Below, in pieces: positions 27,926 through 36,410 of a stretch of 64,000 nt of DNA; within the stretch, counting starts at the first letter, position 1; every line of letters begins with the position of its first letter. The notes beneath the pieces are model-generated. The model was given only the letters and a program-made list of their open reading frames with translations, was not told the origin of the DNA and searched no databases. Made by a program: the position numbers and the translations under genes. Source of the DNA: Streptococcus mitis (GTDB lineage: Bacteria; Bacillota; Bacilli; Lactobacillales; Streptococcaceae). The stretch is taken from the NCBI RefSeq assembly GCF_946190375.1, contig NZ_CAMIAF010000014.1, forward strand, positions 1-64,000. Direction: 5' to 3'.

Positions 27926-28054
27926 ATAATGGTCTTAGGTGGTGGGAACGGAAGCAAACCTTCGGTTTCATTCCTAAACTTTGAGCCTAAGGTCTCAAAG
28001 CTTCCCCGACCAGAACAGAAACTGTTCTGGTCTTTTCACCACGGCGACCATTAT
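27926..28054 (-). repeat. Hairpin-rich structured element between purD and purE
   Basis: An outer stem (ATAATGGTC..GGTGGTG with CACCACGGCGACCATTAT) encloses three inner hairpins: GACCAGAACAG-N3-CTGTTCTGGTC (perfect), CTTTGAG/CTCAAAG and AAACC/GGTTT. No ORF is seen. It may be an RNA regulatory structure, a processing site, or a mobile palindromic repeat; nothing decides between these. Confidence 0.55.
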
Positions 28055-28090
28055 CGTATTTGGCGACTTCGTCGCGTTATTCTTATATCT

Positions 28091-29353
28091 TTACTTAATT
28101 GCCTTGCTTCCGATATCAGTTCGGTAGAAGAGGCCTTCTGTGTTTTGTTTGTCGAGTTCTTGGTAGATGGTTTCTTGGGCTTCTTTGACGGTATCTGCTG
28201 TGGTGACGAGCATATAGACCCGTCCACCGTTTGACAGCAGTGCTCTGCTATTTTCAGCAAACTTAGCCCCTGCATAATAGGTGATAATGTCGCCCTCTGT
28301 TTTTGCTGGCAATTCAACACCTTTTTCATAGTCTAGCGGGTAACCGTTTGATGCGACAACCACACCCAGAGTCACCCCCTTGTCCGTCCAGGTGATGTTT
28401 GGCTCCTTACCATCAAGGATGTCTGTGATATTTTGTGCAAAATCAGAGGTCAGACGAGGCAAGATGATTTGCGTTTCAGGATCTCCAAAACGAGCGTTGA
28501 ACTCGATAACCTTAGGGCCGTCCGCTGTCAAGATAAGCCCTGCGTAAAGGACCCCCAGATAAGGGCGACCTTCCTTAATCATCCCCTCTAGGACTGGCTT
28601 GACAATAGTCTTAATCGCTGTATCAACTACACTCTGTGGTAAGTGTGGAACTGGCGCGTAGGCACCCATACCACCCGTGTTAGGCCCCTTATCGCCATCA
28701 TAGGCACGTTTGTGGTCCTGAGCCGTTGGCATGATGTAGAACTTGTCCCCATTGACAAAGGCAAAGAGTGAAAATTCCTCTCCTTCGAGGAATTCCTCGA
28801 TAACCACACGCGCACCTGAGTCACCAAATTTATTGTCCAAAAGCATCTCGTGAGCTGCTTCGACCGCTTGCTCAACTGTCTCAGCAACGACGACACCCTT
28901 CCCAAGCGCCAAGCCATCCGCCTTGACTACGATAGGCGCACCCTGCTTTTCGATATAGGCCTTGGCTTCCTCGAAATCTGAGAATGTGCAATAGGCTGCT
29001 GTCGGAACGCCGTATTTGACCATGATTTCCTTGGCAAAATCCTTGGACCACTCTAGCTCTGCCGCCAATCTTGTCGGACCAAAGGCTTTGAGACCAGCTT
29101 GGTTAAAATCATCCACGATACCAGCAGCAAGGGCATCATCTGGACCGATAAAGGTCCAAGCAATATCGTTGGTTTTTGCAAACTCAATCAATTTAGAATG
29201 TTCGGAAATAAAGATATCCACCAATTCCAGACCATCCAGAGTCATACCATCATTCCCAGGAGCTACAAAGACTTTTTCAACGTCTTTTGACTCAAGCAAC
29301 TTCTTAGCAATCGCATGTTCACGACCACCCGAACCGACAACTAACAGCTTCAT
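28091..29353 (-). CDS. purD: Phosphoribosylamine-glycine ligase
   Basis: GARS of 420 residues, ATP-grasp fold. VGSGGREHAIAKKL at the N-terminus, KADGLALGKGVVVAE, and EFNARFGDPETQ near the metal and ATP site. It has its own likely promoter (TATAAT 29385-29390). Confidence 0.96.
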   Translation of the reverse strand: MKLLVVGSGGREHAIAKKLLESKDVEKVFVAPGNDGMTLDGLELVDIFISEHSKLIEFAKTNDIAWTFIGPDDALAAGIVDDFNQAGLKAFGPTRLAAELEWSKDFAKEIMVKYGVPTAAYCTFSDFEEAKAYIEKQGAPIVVKADGLALGKGVVVAETVEQAVEAAHEMLLDNKFGDSGARVVIEEFLEGEEFSLFAFVNGDKFYIMPTAQDHKRAYDGDKGPNTGGMGAYAPVPHLPQSVVDTAIKTIVKPVLEGMIKEGRPYLGVLYAGLILTADGPKVIEFNARFGDPETQIILPRLTSDFAQNITDILDGKEPNITWTDKGVTLGVVVASNGYPLDYEKGVELPAKTEGDIITYYAGAKFAENSRALLSNGGRVYMLVTTADTVKEAQETIYQELDKQNTEGLFYRTDIGSKAIK

Positions 29354-29384
29354 TCCTCAACCTCTTTGCGAATTATTTACTAAT

Positions 29385-29407
29385 ATTATAACACAAACGT
29401 TCGTTTT
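29385..29407 (-). promoter_or_regulatory. Likely internal promoter before purD, with PurBox-like sequence
   Basis: A TATAAT -10 (minus) has AAAACGAACGTTT just upstream, one core base off the PurR box of lactic acid bacteria (CCGAAC). The -35 is weak, as in activator-dependent PurR promoters. Confidence 0.4.
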
Positions 29408-29440
29408 AATCTTGTTTTATTAAGCATTTTTAAGCAAAAA

Positions 29441-29600
29441 AGAGTCTGGGACAAAAAGATTTTGATTTTAGGAATTCTTTATTATAAATTTTAAAAATCG
29501 ATAGATTAGACAAAAAAGCGAACAAGACAGAATTCTGAGTGTCAGATAACTTGTTTTGTTCGCTTTTTATATTTAAGGTTAGACTTTTATCCCAGACTCT
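29441..29600. mobile_element. Short palindromic element (MITE-like) with internal bidirectional terminator
   Basis: Ends AGAGTCTGGGACAAAA and, inverted, TTTTATCCCAGACTCT. Inside is a strong hairpin AAAAAAGCGAACAA / TTGTTCGCTTTTT (29512-29568). The ends resemble the GCTGGGCAAAAACTC words of the element at 12122 and the IS at 57558. It would stop transcription between the unknown gene and purD, which explains why purD needs its own promoter. Confidence 0.55.
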
Positions 29601-29610
29601 TTACGTTCTT

Positions 29611-29629
29611 AATGTCTAAAATGTCTCAC
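29611..29629 (-). repeat. Copy of the purH 3' end (19-bp direct repeat, distal copy)
   Basis: AATGTCTAAAATGTCTCAC, identical to 30454-30472, which encodes the last residues VRHFRH of PurH. The stop codon of the 251-residue gene lies in this copy, in a different frame. The pair bounds an inserted cassette. Confidence 0.8.
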
Positions 29630-30381
29630 TCCGTTATATATTCCTCTTTCAACACTTTAGCAATGTTCGGTTCCAATAAATTAATAAAATACCTTTTCAA
29701 ATTTAAAATATTATCAACCTGTTCTTTATCTAACCTAAAAGAACGACCCGTTTGAGGCTCCTTTAATGTACGTAATAAATCTTTGCCAGTTGGCCACACT
29801 AATTTTCTTGCCTGAGGTTGAAAAGGGCTTACTCCCGTTCCTGGCATTGTTCCCCCAATAAATCCATTTGAATTTGCCGTACTTGAACTTTTGTTTATCA
29901 ATGTAATAGTAGCAAATCCTAACGAATCTTCGCCAAATACAACAATAATGAACGGACGAATATCATACTCTGATTCACTATTAGAATAATAATTAAGTTC
30001 TTTTTCAATTCCATATTCATACTTGTTATTTTTAAAAATATTTTTCTTTAGTTTAACCACTGTTAAATCATCATCATTTAGCGAATGCTCTTTACTATTA
30101 AATTCTATCAGATTATCATTCTTTGAAAAAAGCATAAATACATCTGGATTTGGTCCAAATTCTCCTTCGAATGCTATCGAAGAGAAGGCATAAAAACCAT
30201 GCTTGTAATCACCTCTAAGTTCCCATGACATAGTACTTTGACCCGCAAAAGGAAAATGTATATTATCAATCCTGCTTTTTCTGATATATCTCTTTTTATT
30301 TATAACATTTATAAATTCTCTAAAATCTGGACTAATTCCAATGGTTGGTCCTGATAATGACATCCCTATATTTAACGACAT
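29626..30381 (-). CDS. Unknown protein in a cassette between purH and purD
   Basis: Not recognised. 251 residues, no signal peptide or membrane segment. Notable features: an N-terminal segment SLNIGMSLSGPTIGISP, a beta-rich middle (MSWELRGDYKHGFYAFSSIAFEG), a Gly/Pro/Ser linker (FIGGTMPGTGVSPFQPQARKL) and a charged helical C-terminus. The Shine-Dalgarno is GGAG eight bases before the ATG. It is A+T rich compared with the pur genes and flanked by a duplicated purH end, so it was probably acquired. A defence or toxin-related role would be a guess. Confidence 0.7.
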   Translation of the reverse strand: MSLNIGMSLSGPTIGISPDFREFINVINKKRYIRKSRIDNIHFPFAGQSTMSWELRGDYKHGFYAFSSIAFEGEFGPNPDVFMLFSKNDNLIEFNSKEHSLNDDDLTVVKLKKNIFKNNKYEYGIEKELNYYSNSESEYDIRPFIIVVFGEDSLGFATITLINKSSSTANSNGFIGGTMPGTGVSPFQPQARKLVWPTGKDLLRTLKEPQTGRSFRLDKEQVDNILNLKRYFINLLEPNIAKVLKEEYITE

Positions 30382-30451
30382 CTTAACTTCTCCATTCTAT
30401 TGATTTACCTAATTATATAAAAATACCAGGTTCTTCTATAAACCTCATTTT

Positions 30452-31999
30452 TCAATGTCTAAAATGTCTCACGCCTGTAAAGACCATGGTCAAGCCATAT
30501 TTATCCGCAGCTTCGATGGATTCTTGGTCACGGACAGAGCCACCTGGCTGGATGATAGCCTTGATACCTACTTTGGCGATTTCTTCCACGTTATCCGCAA
30601 ATGGGAAGAAGGCATCCGAAGCAAGCACAGCGCCGTCCAGACGGTCTTTGGCTTGGTCAATGGCAATACGAACAGAGGCCACACGATTAGTTTGACCTGA
30701 GCCAACGCCAAGTGTCATGTGGTCATTGGTCACGATGATACCGTTTGATTTGACGTACTTGATAGCCTTCCAAGCGAACTCAAGAGCAGTCGCTTCTGTC
30801 TCAGTTGGCTGGCGTTTGGTCACCACTTGCCAATCGGCTGGGCTTTCCTTGACCACATCTTGGTTTTGCACCAGAAGTCCACCTACCACACCAGTATATT
30901 CAGCTTCCGCTTCACTCGCTTCTTGAGCGTCAAATGGCAAGGCAAGGATACGCAAGTTTTTCTTTTTATTAGTCAAAATAGCTAGCGCTTCATCCGTATA
31001 ACTTGGTGCGATGATGATTTCAAGGAAAACACCATGCATCTTCTCGGCTGTCGCAGCATCTACCTCACGGTTGAGAACGACAATTCCACCAAAGATAGAC
31101 ACTGGGTCAGACTCATAAGCGTAGTCCCAAGCAGTCTCGATGTCATCAGCCTGACCGATTCCACATGGGTTCATGTGTTTGAGAGCCACAACGGTTGGAC
31201 GGTCTTTGAAGTCACGGATAATACGAATGGCAGCATCCGCATCGCGGATATTGTTGAAGGACAATTCTTTCCCGTTAAGCTGTTTAGCAGATGCAATCGA
31301 GTAGTCTGTCGGCAAAGCTTTTTGGTAGAAATCTGCATCCTGTTGAGGATTTTCCCCATAGCGCATGGCTTGTTTGAGGTCATAGGTCAAAGTCAGTTTT
31401 TCTGGTTTGCTTTCGCCCACTTGAGCTGTGAAGTATTCTGCAATCAAGGCATCATAAGCCGCTGTGTGACGGAAAACTTTGGCCGCTAAACGTTGGCGAG
31501 TTTCGTAAGTCGTTTCGCCGTTGGCTGACAACTCGTCCAAAACCACTGCATAGTCAGCAGGATCTACCACAACTGTTACGCTGGTATGATTCTTCGCTGC
31601 TGAGCGAAGCATAGATGGCCCACCGATATCGATGTTCTCAACCGCATCAGCGTACGTCACATCTGGTTTGAGAATCGTTTCCTTGAAAGGATAGAGGTTG
31701 ACCACAACAAGGTCGATAAGCTCAATTTGATTATCCTTGGCTGCTTGAAGGTGACTATCCAAGTCACGACGAGCGAGGAGCCCACCGTGGATATTTGGAT
31801 GAAGGGTCTTAACACGACCATCCATCATTTCTGGAAAACCAGTCACATCATCGATAGCAATGGTGTCCACCCTAGCAGTATCAAGGGCAACCTTGGTTCC
31901 ACCAGTCGAGATAATCTCCCAACCAAGTTTTTTGAGTTCTTGGGCAAATTCAACAATGCCCGCTTTATCTGAGACGCTGATTAAGGCGCGTTTAGTCAT
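30452..31999 (-). CDS. purH: Bifunctional AICAR transformylase / IMP cyclohydrolase
   Basis: Enzyme of 515 residues for the last two steps of IMP synthesis. The N-terminal cyclohydrolase has [31 protein letters not shown]; the transformylase has LRYGENPQQ-like [11 protein letters not shown] and [12 protein letters not shown] 31999 is behind AAAAGGAG. Both ends of this gene are duplicated in the neighbourhood: 3' end at 29611, 5' end at 32605. Confidence 0.96.
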   Translation of the reverse strand: MTKRALISVSDKAGIVEFAQELKKLGWEIISTGGTKVALDTARVDTIAIDDVTGFPEMMDGRVKTLHPNIHGGLLARRDLDSHLQAAKDNQIELIDLVVVNLYPFKETILKPDVTYADAVENIDIGGPSMLRSAAKNHTSVTVVVDPADYAVVLDELSANGETTYETRQRLAAKVFRHTAAYDALIAEYFTAQVGESKPEKLTLTYDLKQAMRYGENPQQDADFYQKALPTDYSIASAKQLNGKELSFNNIRDADAAIRIIRDFKDRPTVVALKHMNPCGIGQADDIETAWDYAYESDPVSIFGGIVVLNREVDAATAEKMHGVFLEIIIAPSYTDEALAILTNKKKNLRILALPFDAQEASEAEAEYTGVVGGLLVQNQDVVKESPADWQVVTKRQPTETEATALEFAWKAIKYVKSNGIIVTNDHMTLGVGSGQTNRVASVRIAIDQAKDRLDGAVLASDAFFPFADNVEEIAKVGIKAIIQPGGSVRDQESIEAADKYGLTMVFTGVRHFRH

Positions 32000-32023
32000 T
32001 ATATTCTCCTTTTTAATCATTAG

Positions 32024-32533
32024 TTAAACACCAATTAAATGCAGTAACAGTAAAACAAGATAAGCAAAACCAAGGCTAAGCATACCTAAGATATTGACCC
32101 ATTTTCTAGTCTGTGATTTGAACACTCTTATAAAAATTTGATAAATCAGTAAGCCTACACAAACACCTAGCGTATTTAAAGCCAAATCCGTTATATCTGT
32201 TATACCTATTGCTAAAATATACTGTAAGCACTCAAACAATAAACTAATTAAGAAACCTGTCCCGACTATTCTTAAACTAGATAAATTAGTTTTTATCAGA
32301 GGGAAACAAACACCTAATGGAATAAAGGAAATCAGATTAAATAACATTTCAGCAAAAACAATTTTTCCATCTACTATTAGTGGTTCTGAAAATGGAATCC
32401 AATTGATGTACCTTGGAGCTAAGAAAAATGCTATAAATTCAGGATTTGTTTCAAACTTAAATAAGATTCCCCAAGTTAATAACATCAGATAGACATAAAA
32501 TACATATCGAGTTGTTTTTTTAGATTCTAACAT
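32024..32533 (-). CDS. VanZ-family membrane protein
   Basis: Membrane protein of 169 residues with about five hydrophobic helices. RYINWIPFSEPLIV, NLISFIPLGVCFPL and LLFECLQYILAIGITDITDLALNTLG are VanZ signatures; VanZ of Tn1546 gives low-level teicoplanin resistance. The ATG overlaps the stop of the purH remnant (TGATG), with GGAGG eight bases upstream. In pneumococcus a VanZ gene also lies between purN and purH, as recalled. Confidence 0.82.
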   Translation of the reverse strand: MLESKKTTRYVFYVYLMLLTWGILFKFETNPEFIAFFLAPRYINWIPFSEPLIVDGKIVFAEMLFNLISFIPLGVCFPLIKTNLSSLRIVGTGFLISLLFECLQYILAIGITDITDLALNTLGVCVGLLIYQIFIRVFKSQTRKWVNILGMLSLGFAYLVLLLLHLIGV

Positions 32534-32604
32534 CACAAGTACCTCCGTTTGAAGCCGTCTTCAACAATCACTGACTCCAATTTTGAATCAAAGATATCAT
32601 ATGA

Positions 32605-32758
32605 ATCATCAATGGCAATGGTGCTCACCCCAGCATTATCAAGGGCAACCTTGGTTCCACCTGTTGAGATGATGTCCCAACCGAGTTTTTTTAAGTTCTT
32701 GAGCAAATTCAACAATACCCTCTTTGTTTGAGATACTGATTAAAGCTTTTTTCGTCAT
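32605..32758 (-). pseudogene. Duplicated 5' fragment of purH with a +1 frameshift
   Basis: Starts [22 protein letters not shown], clearly matching the PurH start, then runs into a run of seven A (6 in purH; 32686-32692) that shifts the frame, and continues as [21 protein letters not shown]. Similarity ends near 32605; an out-of-frame tail continues to a stop overlapping the VanZ start. The fragment is diverged from purH at many synonymous sites, so it is not a recent local copy. It may now serve as a translated leader for the VanZ gene. Confidence 0.85.
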
Positions 32759-32759
32759 T

Positions 32760-33224
32760 CTATTCCTCTTTCTTTAGGTTCAAGCGCATAGCGACTTCAT
32801 TATTTTCTTCTATAAATCCTGTTTCCTGAAAACCCAAACTAATCAACAGGTGCTTCATTTTTTCATTTCCAACCACATAATCTGCGACAATATGATTGCA
32901 AGCACTATCCATCTGAGCCTTTTTGATCAGAACTTCCAAAGCTTTTCGTCCATAACCTCTTCCTTGGTACTGCTGGCCAATCATTATCCGCCAGATAAAG
33001 TATTCCGCTTCATCCTTATCTATTTCCAACAGGAGAAAACCAACTACAAGCTCATTCCAATAAATTGCCATTGGAAACACATCCCCATTCTCTCGGTAGA
33101 GCCATGCGTCAGCTAAAGAGCGTACATTTGGAGACACGAAACGTGCTCGTTCATCAGCTTCAGATATTTTCAAATCCAGCACTGCCTGATAACTGCTCTC
33201 ATCTACTAATTTTATCTCAATCAT
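32760..33224 (-). CDS. GNAT-family N-acetyltransferase
   Basis: Acetyl-CoA dependent transferase of 154 residues. IWRIMIGQQYQGRGYGRKALEVLI is the Q/RxxGxG/A pyrophosphate-binding motif; the C-terminal HLLISLGFQETGF is typical of the fold. ATG 33224 with AGGAG. The substrate is unknown. It is part of the accessory block between purN and purH. Confidence 0.82.
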   Translation of the reverse strand: MIEIKLVDESSYQAVLDLKISEADERARFVSPNVRSLADAWLYRENGDVFPMAIYWNELVVGFLLLEIDKDEAEYFIWRIMIGQQYQGRGYGRKALEVLIKKAQMDSACNHIVADYVVGNEKMKHLLISLGFQETGFIEENNEVAMRLNLKKEE

Positions 33225-33268
33225 TTTTTCTCCTAGCAATATTGCAAAATCAAAACTTGATTTACTTC

Positions 33269-33820
33269 TTATCTTCTCCCCACTCCCAAGCTATCCAGAA
33301 CCTCTGGATACAACTTGTACTCTGCCTCATGAATCCGAGTTTCAAAACTTTCAATCGTATCATCAGCTAGTCGTGGCACGCGCACTTGTTTGATAACCTT
33401 TCCTGTATCCACACCTGAATCCACCCAATGAATGGTCACGCCGCTCTCAGCAACGCCAGCATTCCAAGCGTCCTCAATCCCATGAGCTCCTGGAAATTCT
33501 GGCAAGTAAGCTGGATGGATATTGATGATTCGACCTTCATAAGCCGCCAATAAGGTTGACCCAACGATTTTCATGTAGCCTGCTAGACAAACCAAGTCAA
33601 TCTGGTGCTCTTCTAATAGCTCAACAAGTGCTGCTTCGTAGTCTGCCTTGCTCTCAAACTCCTTGAGTTCAAAAGCATAGGACAGAACGCCGAGCTTGTC
33701 TGCACGTTCGAGCACATAGGAATCACGATGGTCTGAAAAAACAAACTCCACTGGAAACTGTTCGGCAATCACCTGAAAATTTGAGCCATTACCAGAGGCA
33801 AAAACCGCTATTTTTTTCAT
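33269..33820 (-). CDS. purN: Phosphoribosylglycinamide formyltransferase
   Basis: GART of 183 residues using 10-formyl-THF. [10 protein letters not shown] (phosphate loop), [25 protein letters not shown] (catalytic Asn-His) and [14 protein letters not shown]. Its start overlaps the purM stop by four bases. Confidence 0.96.
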   Translation of the reverse strand: MKKIAVFASGNGSNFQVIAEQFPVEFVFSDHRDSYVLERADKLGVLSYAFELKEFESKADYEAALVELLEEHQIDLVCLAGYMKIVGSTLLAAYEGRIINIHPAYLPEFPGAHGIEDAWNAGVAESGVTIHWVDSGVDTGKVIKQVRVPRLADDTIESFETRIHEAEYKLYPEVLDSLGVGRR

Positions 33821-34836
33821 TTGATAACGACACTTTCGTTTTCTTTCTTGACGATACGACCAATTTCATAAACTGGTTCATCCAACAATTCCTTGACACG
33901 AATTACATTTTCAGGGCTAACTGCTAGCATAAGTCCCACACCCATATTGAAGATTTCAAACATTTCTTCATGTTTGATTTTACCATATTTTTCAAGAGCT
34001 TTGAAAATAGGAAGCACTGGAACTTTGCTTTCCTCAATCTCAGCTGCTAAATCAGCTGCAAACATACGAGGGACATTTTCGATAAAACCACCACCTGTGA
34101 TATGGGCAATGCCGTTGACCAACCCTTCCTTGATGAGTGGTAAGACAGCCTTGACATAGATACGAGTCGGCTCAAGAAGAACTTCCTTGAGTTTCTTGCT
34201 TTCCAATTCTGGCAGGACTTCCTCACCTGTGTAATCCGCAAAGACACGACGGACGAGTGAGTAACCATTTGAGTGAATCCCATTTGAAGCAAGTCCGAGG
34301 AGGACATCTCCCTCTGCCACTTTTGAACCGTCAATGATTTGAGATTTTTCAGCCACACCGACCGCAAAACCAGCCAAGTCATAGTCATTTTCGCCATACA
34401 TGCCAGGCATTTCAGCCGTTTCCCCACCAATGAGGGCAGCGCCTGCCTGCACACAACCTTCTGCCACACCAGCGACAACTTGTTCTAGCTTAGCTGGTTC
34501 ATTCTTCCCTGTCGCTACGTAGTCAAGGAAATAGAGGGGCTCCGCACCTGCAGCAATGATGTCATTGACACACATGGCCACACAGTCCTGACCAATCGTA
34601 TCATGCTTGTCGTACTTGATAGCCAACATGAGCTTGGTTCCGACACCATCAGTTCCTGAAATCAAGACAGGCTCTTTAACCCCAGTCTTTGAAAGGTCAA
34701 ACATACCACCAAAGCCACCCAGAGCTCCCATGACACCTGCACGCTCCGTACGAGCCACGTGCTTTTTGATCCGTTCAACAACTTCATAACCCGCTTCAAC
34801 ATCCACACCCGATTGGGCGTACGCATTTTTTGTCAT
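33817..34836 (-). CDS. purM: Phosphoribosylformylglycinamidine cyclo-ligase
   Basis: AIR synthetase of 339 residues. [39 protein letters not shown] and THGGFIEN-like [13 protein letters not shown] are family motifs. Located between purF and purN in the usual order. Confidence 0.96.
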   Translation of the reverse strand: MTKNAYAQSGVDVEAGYEVVERIKKHVARTERAGVMGALGGFGGMFDLSKTGVKEPVLISGTDGVGTKLMLAIKYDKHDTIGQDCVAMCVNDIIAAGAEPLYFLDYVATGKNEPAKLEQVVAGVAEGCVQAGAALIGGETAEMPGMYGENDYDLAGFAVGVAEKSQIIDGSKVAEGDVLLGLASNGIHSNGYSLVRRVFADYTGEEVLPELESKKLKEVLLEPTRIYVKAVLPLIKEGLVNGIAHITGGGFIENVPRMFAADLAAEIEESKVPVLPIFKALEKYGKIKHEEMFEIFNMGVGLMLAVSPENVIRVKELLDEPVYEIGRIVKKENESVVIK

Positions 34837-34874
34837 TTATTTATTCCTTTTCTTTTATGGAGAATCTCAGTAAC

Positions 34875-36317
34875 TCACTTGTAAAAACTGGTCTTTTCTT
34901 CCAAACTTCGACGATAGTCTTCCTCATAGTCGTAGAGAGGTGTTGGGTAGTCACCGTCAAAGTAAGCGATACATAGACCACCATTTGGCGCATCTGTTTC
35001 AATACCAATTGAATCAATCAACCCCTCAACAGAAAGATAAGTCAGACTGTCCGCACCAATGATTTGGCGCGTTTCTTCGACCGTATGATTAGCTGCAATT
35101 AGCTCCTGACGGGTCTGGATATCAATTCCATAGAAGCATGGATAAGCTAGCGCTGGACTGCCAATAGCAACGTGAACCTCAGTTGCACCCGCTTCTTTCA
35201 AGAGTTGAACGATCCGACGAGAGGTTGTTCCACGTACAATAGAGTCATCAATCATAACCACACGCTTGCCTTTTACAACACCAGAAACAGCAGAGAGTTT
35301 CATCCGCACCCCTTGCTCCCGCAATTCTTGAGTCGGTTGGATAAAGGTACGTTGGGTGTATTGGTTCTTGATGAGGCCCATTTCATTTGGTAGCCCGGAC
35401 TCTTCAGCAAATCCCATAGCCGCGCTGAGGGAAGAATTGGGCACACCGACCACGATATCCGCCTCATGCTTGAATTCACGCGCCAATTGAGCACCCATAC
35501 GTTTACGTGCCGTATGAACATTGACACCATGAATGTTAGAATCAGGGCGTGCAAAATAGATATACTCCATAGAACAGATTGCTAACTGAGTATCATCTGT
35601 ATAGCTATCATACTTTATACCCTTGTCATCAATGATGACAATCTCACCTGGCTTCAAATCACGAATCCATTCAGCACCAATAACCTCAAAAGCACAGGTT
35701 TCAGAGGAAACCACCACCGCTCCGTTGGCCATTTTCCCGATAGAAAGCGGACGGAAACCATTGGGGTCAAGAGCCGCAATCAACTTGTCCTCAAACAGCA
35801 AGATATAGGCAAAACCACCTTTGACAAGGCTGAGCGCTTCCTTGATTTTGCCCATCAGGCTAGGATTATGACTGCGACGAATGAGGTGAGCCAAGATTTC
35901 AGAGTCCGAAGTCGCACTGAAAATCGCGCCTCTTTGTTCCAACTCTTTCTTGAGAGAGGCTGCATTGGTCAGATTCCCATTATGAGCCAAGCCAAACTGC
36001 ATATCGTGAAAACGGAAGAGGAAAGGCTGGATATTATCTACAGAAGCTTCACCAGCAGTCGCGTAACGCACATGCCCAATCGCACCAGTTCCCGTCAATT
36101 TATCCAAATTAGCAGGATTTCTGAAGACTTCTGATAAAAGTCCCATGTCACGATGGCGCTTCAATTGTCCCTGATCATTGGAGAGGATTCCTGCCCCCTC
36201 CTGACCACGGTGCTGAAGACTATGGAGACCAAAATAGGTCAATTTAGCAGCATCTGGATGTCCCCAGATACCGAAAACACCACATTCTTCATTAAGAGAT
36301 TTTACTTCGTATGTCAT
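34875..36317 (-). CDS. purF: Amidophosphoribosyltransferase
   Basis: First committed enzyme of purine synthesis, 480 residues. MTYEVKSLNEE is a propeptide; the nucleophile is Cys12 of ECGVFGIWG. GHVRYATAGE lies in the glutaminase domain; VVMIDDSIVRGTTSRRIV is the PRPP loop in the C-terminal transferase domain. Confidence 0.96.
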   Translation of the reverse strand: MTYEVKSLNEECGVFGIWGHPDAAKLTYFGLHSLQHRGQEGAGILSNDQGQLKRHRDMGLLSEVFRNPANLDKLTGTGAIGHVRYATAGEASVDNIQPFLFRFHDMQFGLAHNGNLTNAASLKKELEQRGAIFSATSDSEILAHLIRRSHNPSLMGKIKEALSLVKGGFAYILLFEDKLIAALDPNGFRPLSIGKMANGAVVVSSETCAFEVIGAEWIRDLKPGEIVIIDDKGIKYDSYTDDTQLAICSMEYIYFARPDSNIHGVNVHTARKRMGAQLAREFKHEADIVVGVPNSSLSAAMGFAEESGLPNEMGLIKNQYTQRTFIQPTQELREQGVRMKLSAVSGVVKGKRVVMIDDSIVRGTTSRRIVQLLKEAGATEVHVAIGSPALAYPCFYGIDIQTRQELIAANHTVEETRQIIGADSLTYLSVEGLIDSIGIETDAPNGGLCIAYFDGDYPTPLYDYEEDYRRSLEEKTSFYK

Positions 36318-36410
36318 TTTATATACCTAATTTTTATTTGTGTAGCACCAAGAGCTAAATCTACATGACTTTTACATTACTGATACTATCTATTAGAAAA
36401 TCTGCAAGTC

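Noticed and set aside
32533-32715. 60-residue ORF before VanZ as an independent gene
   Set aside because: It starts inside the frameshifted purH fragment and is its out-of-frame continuation.
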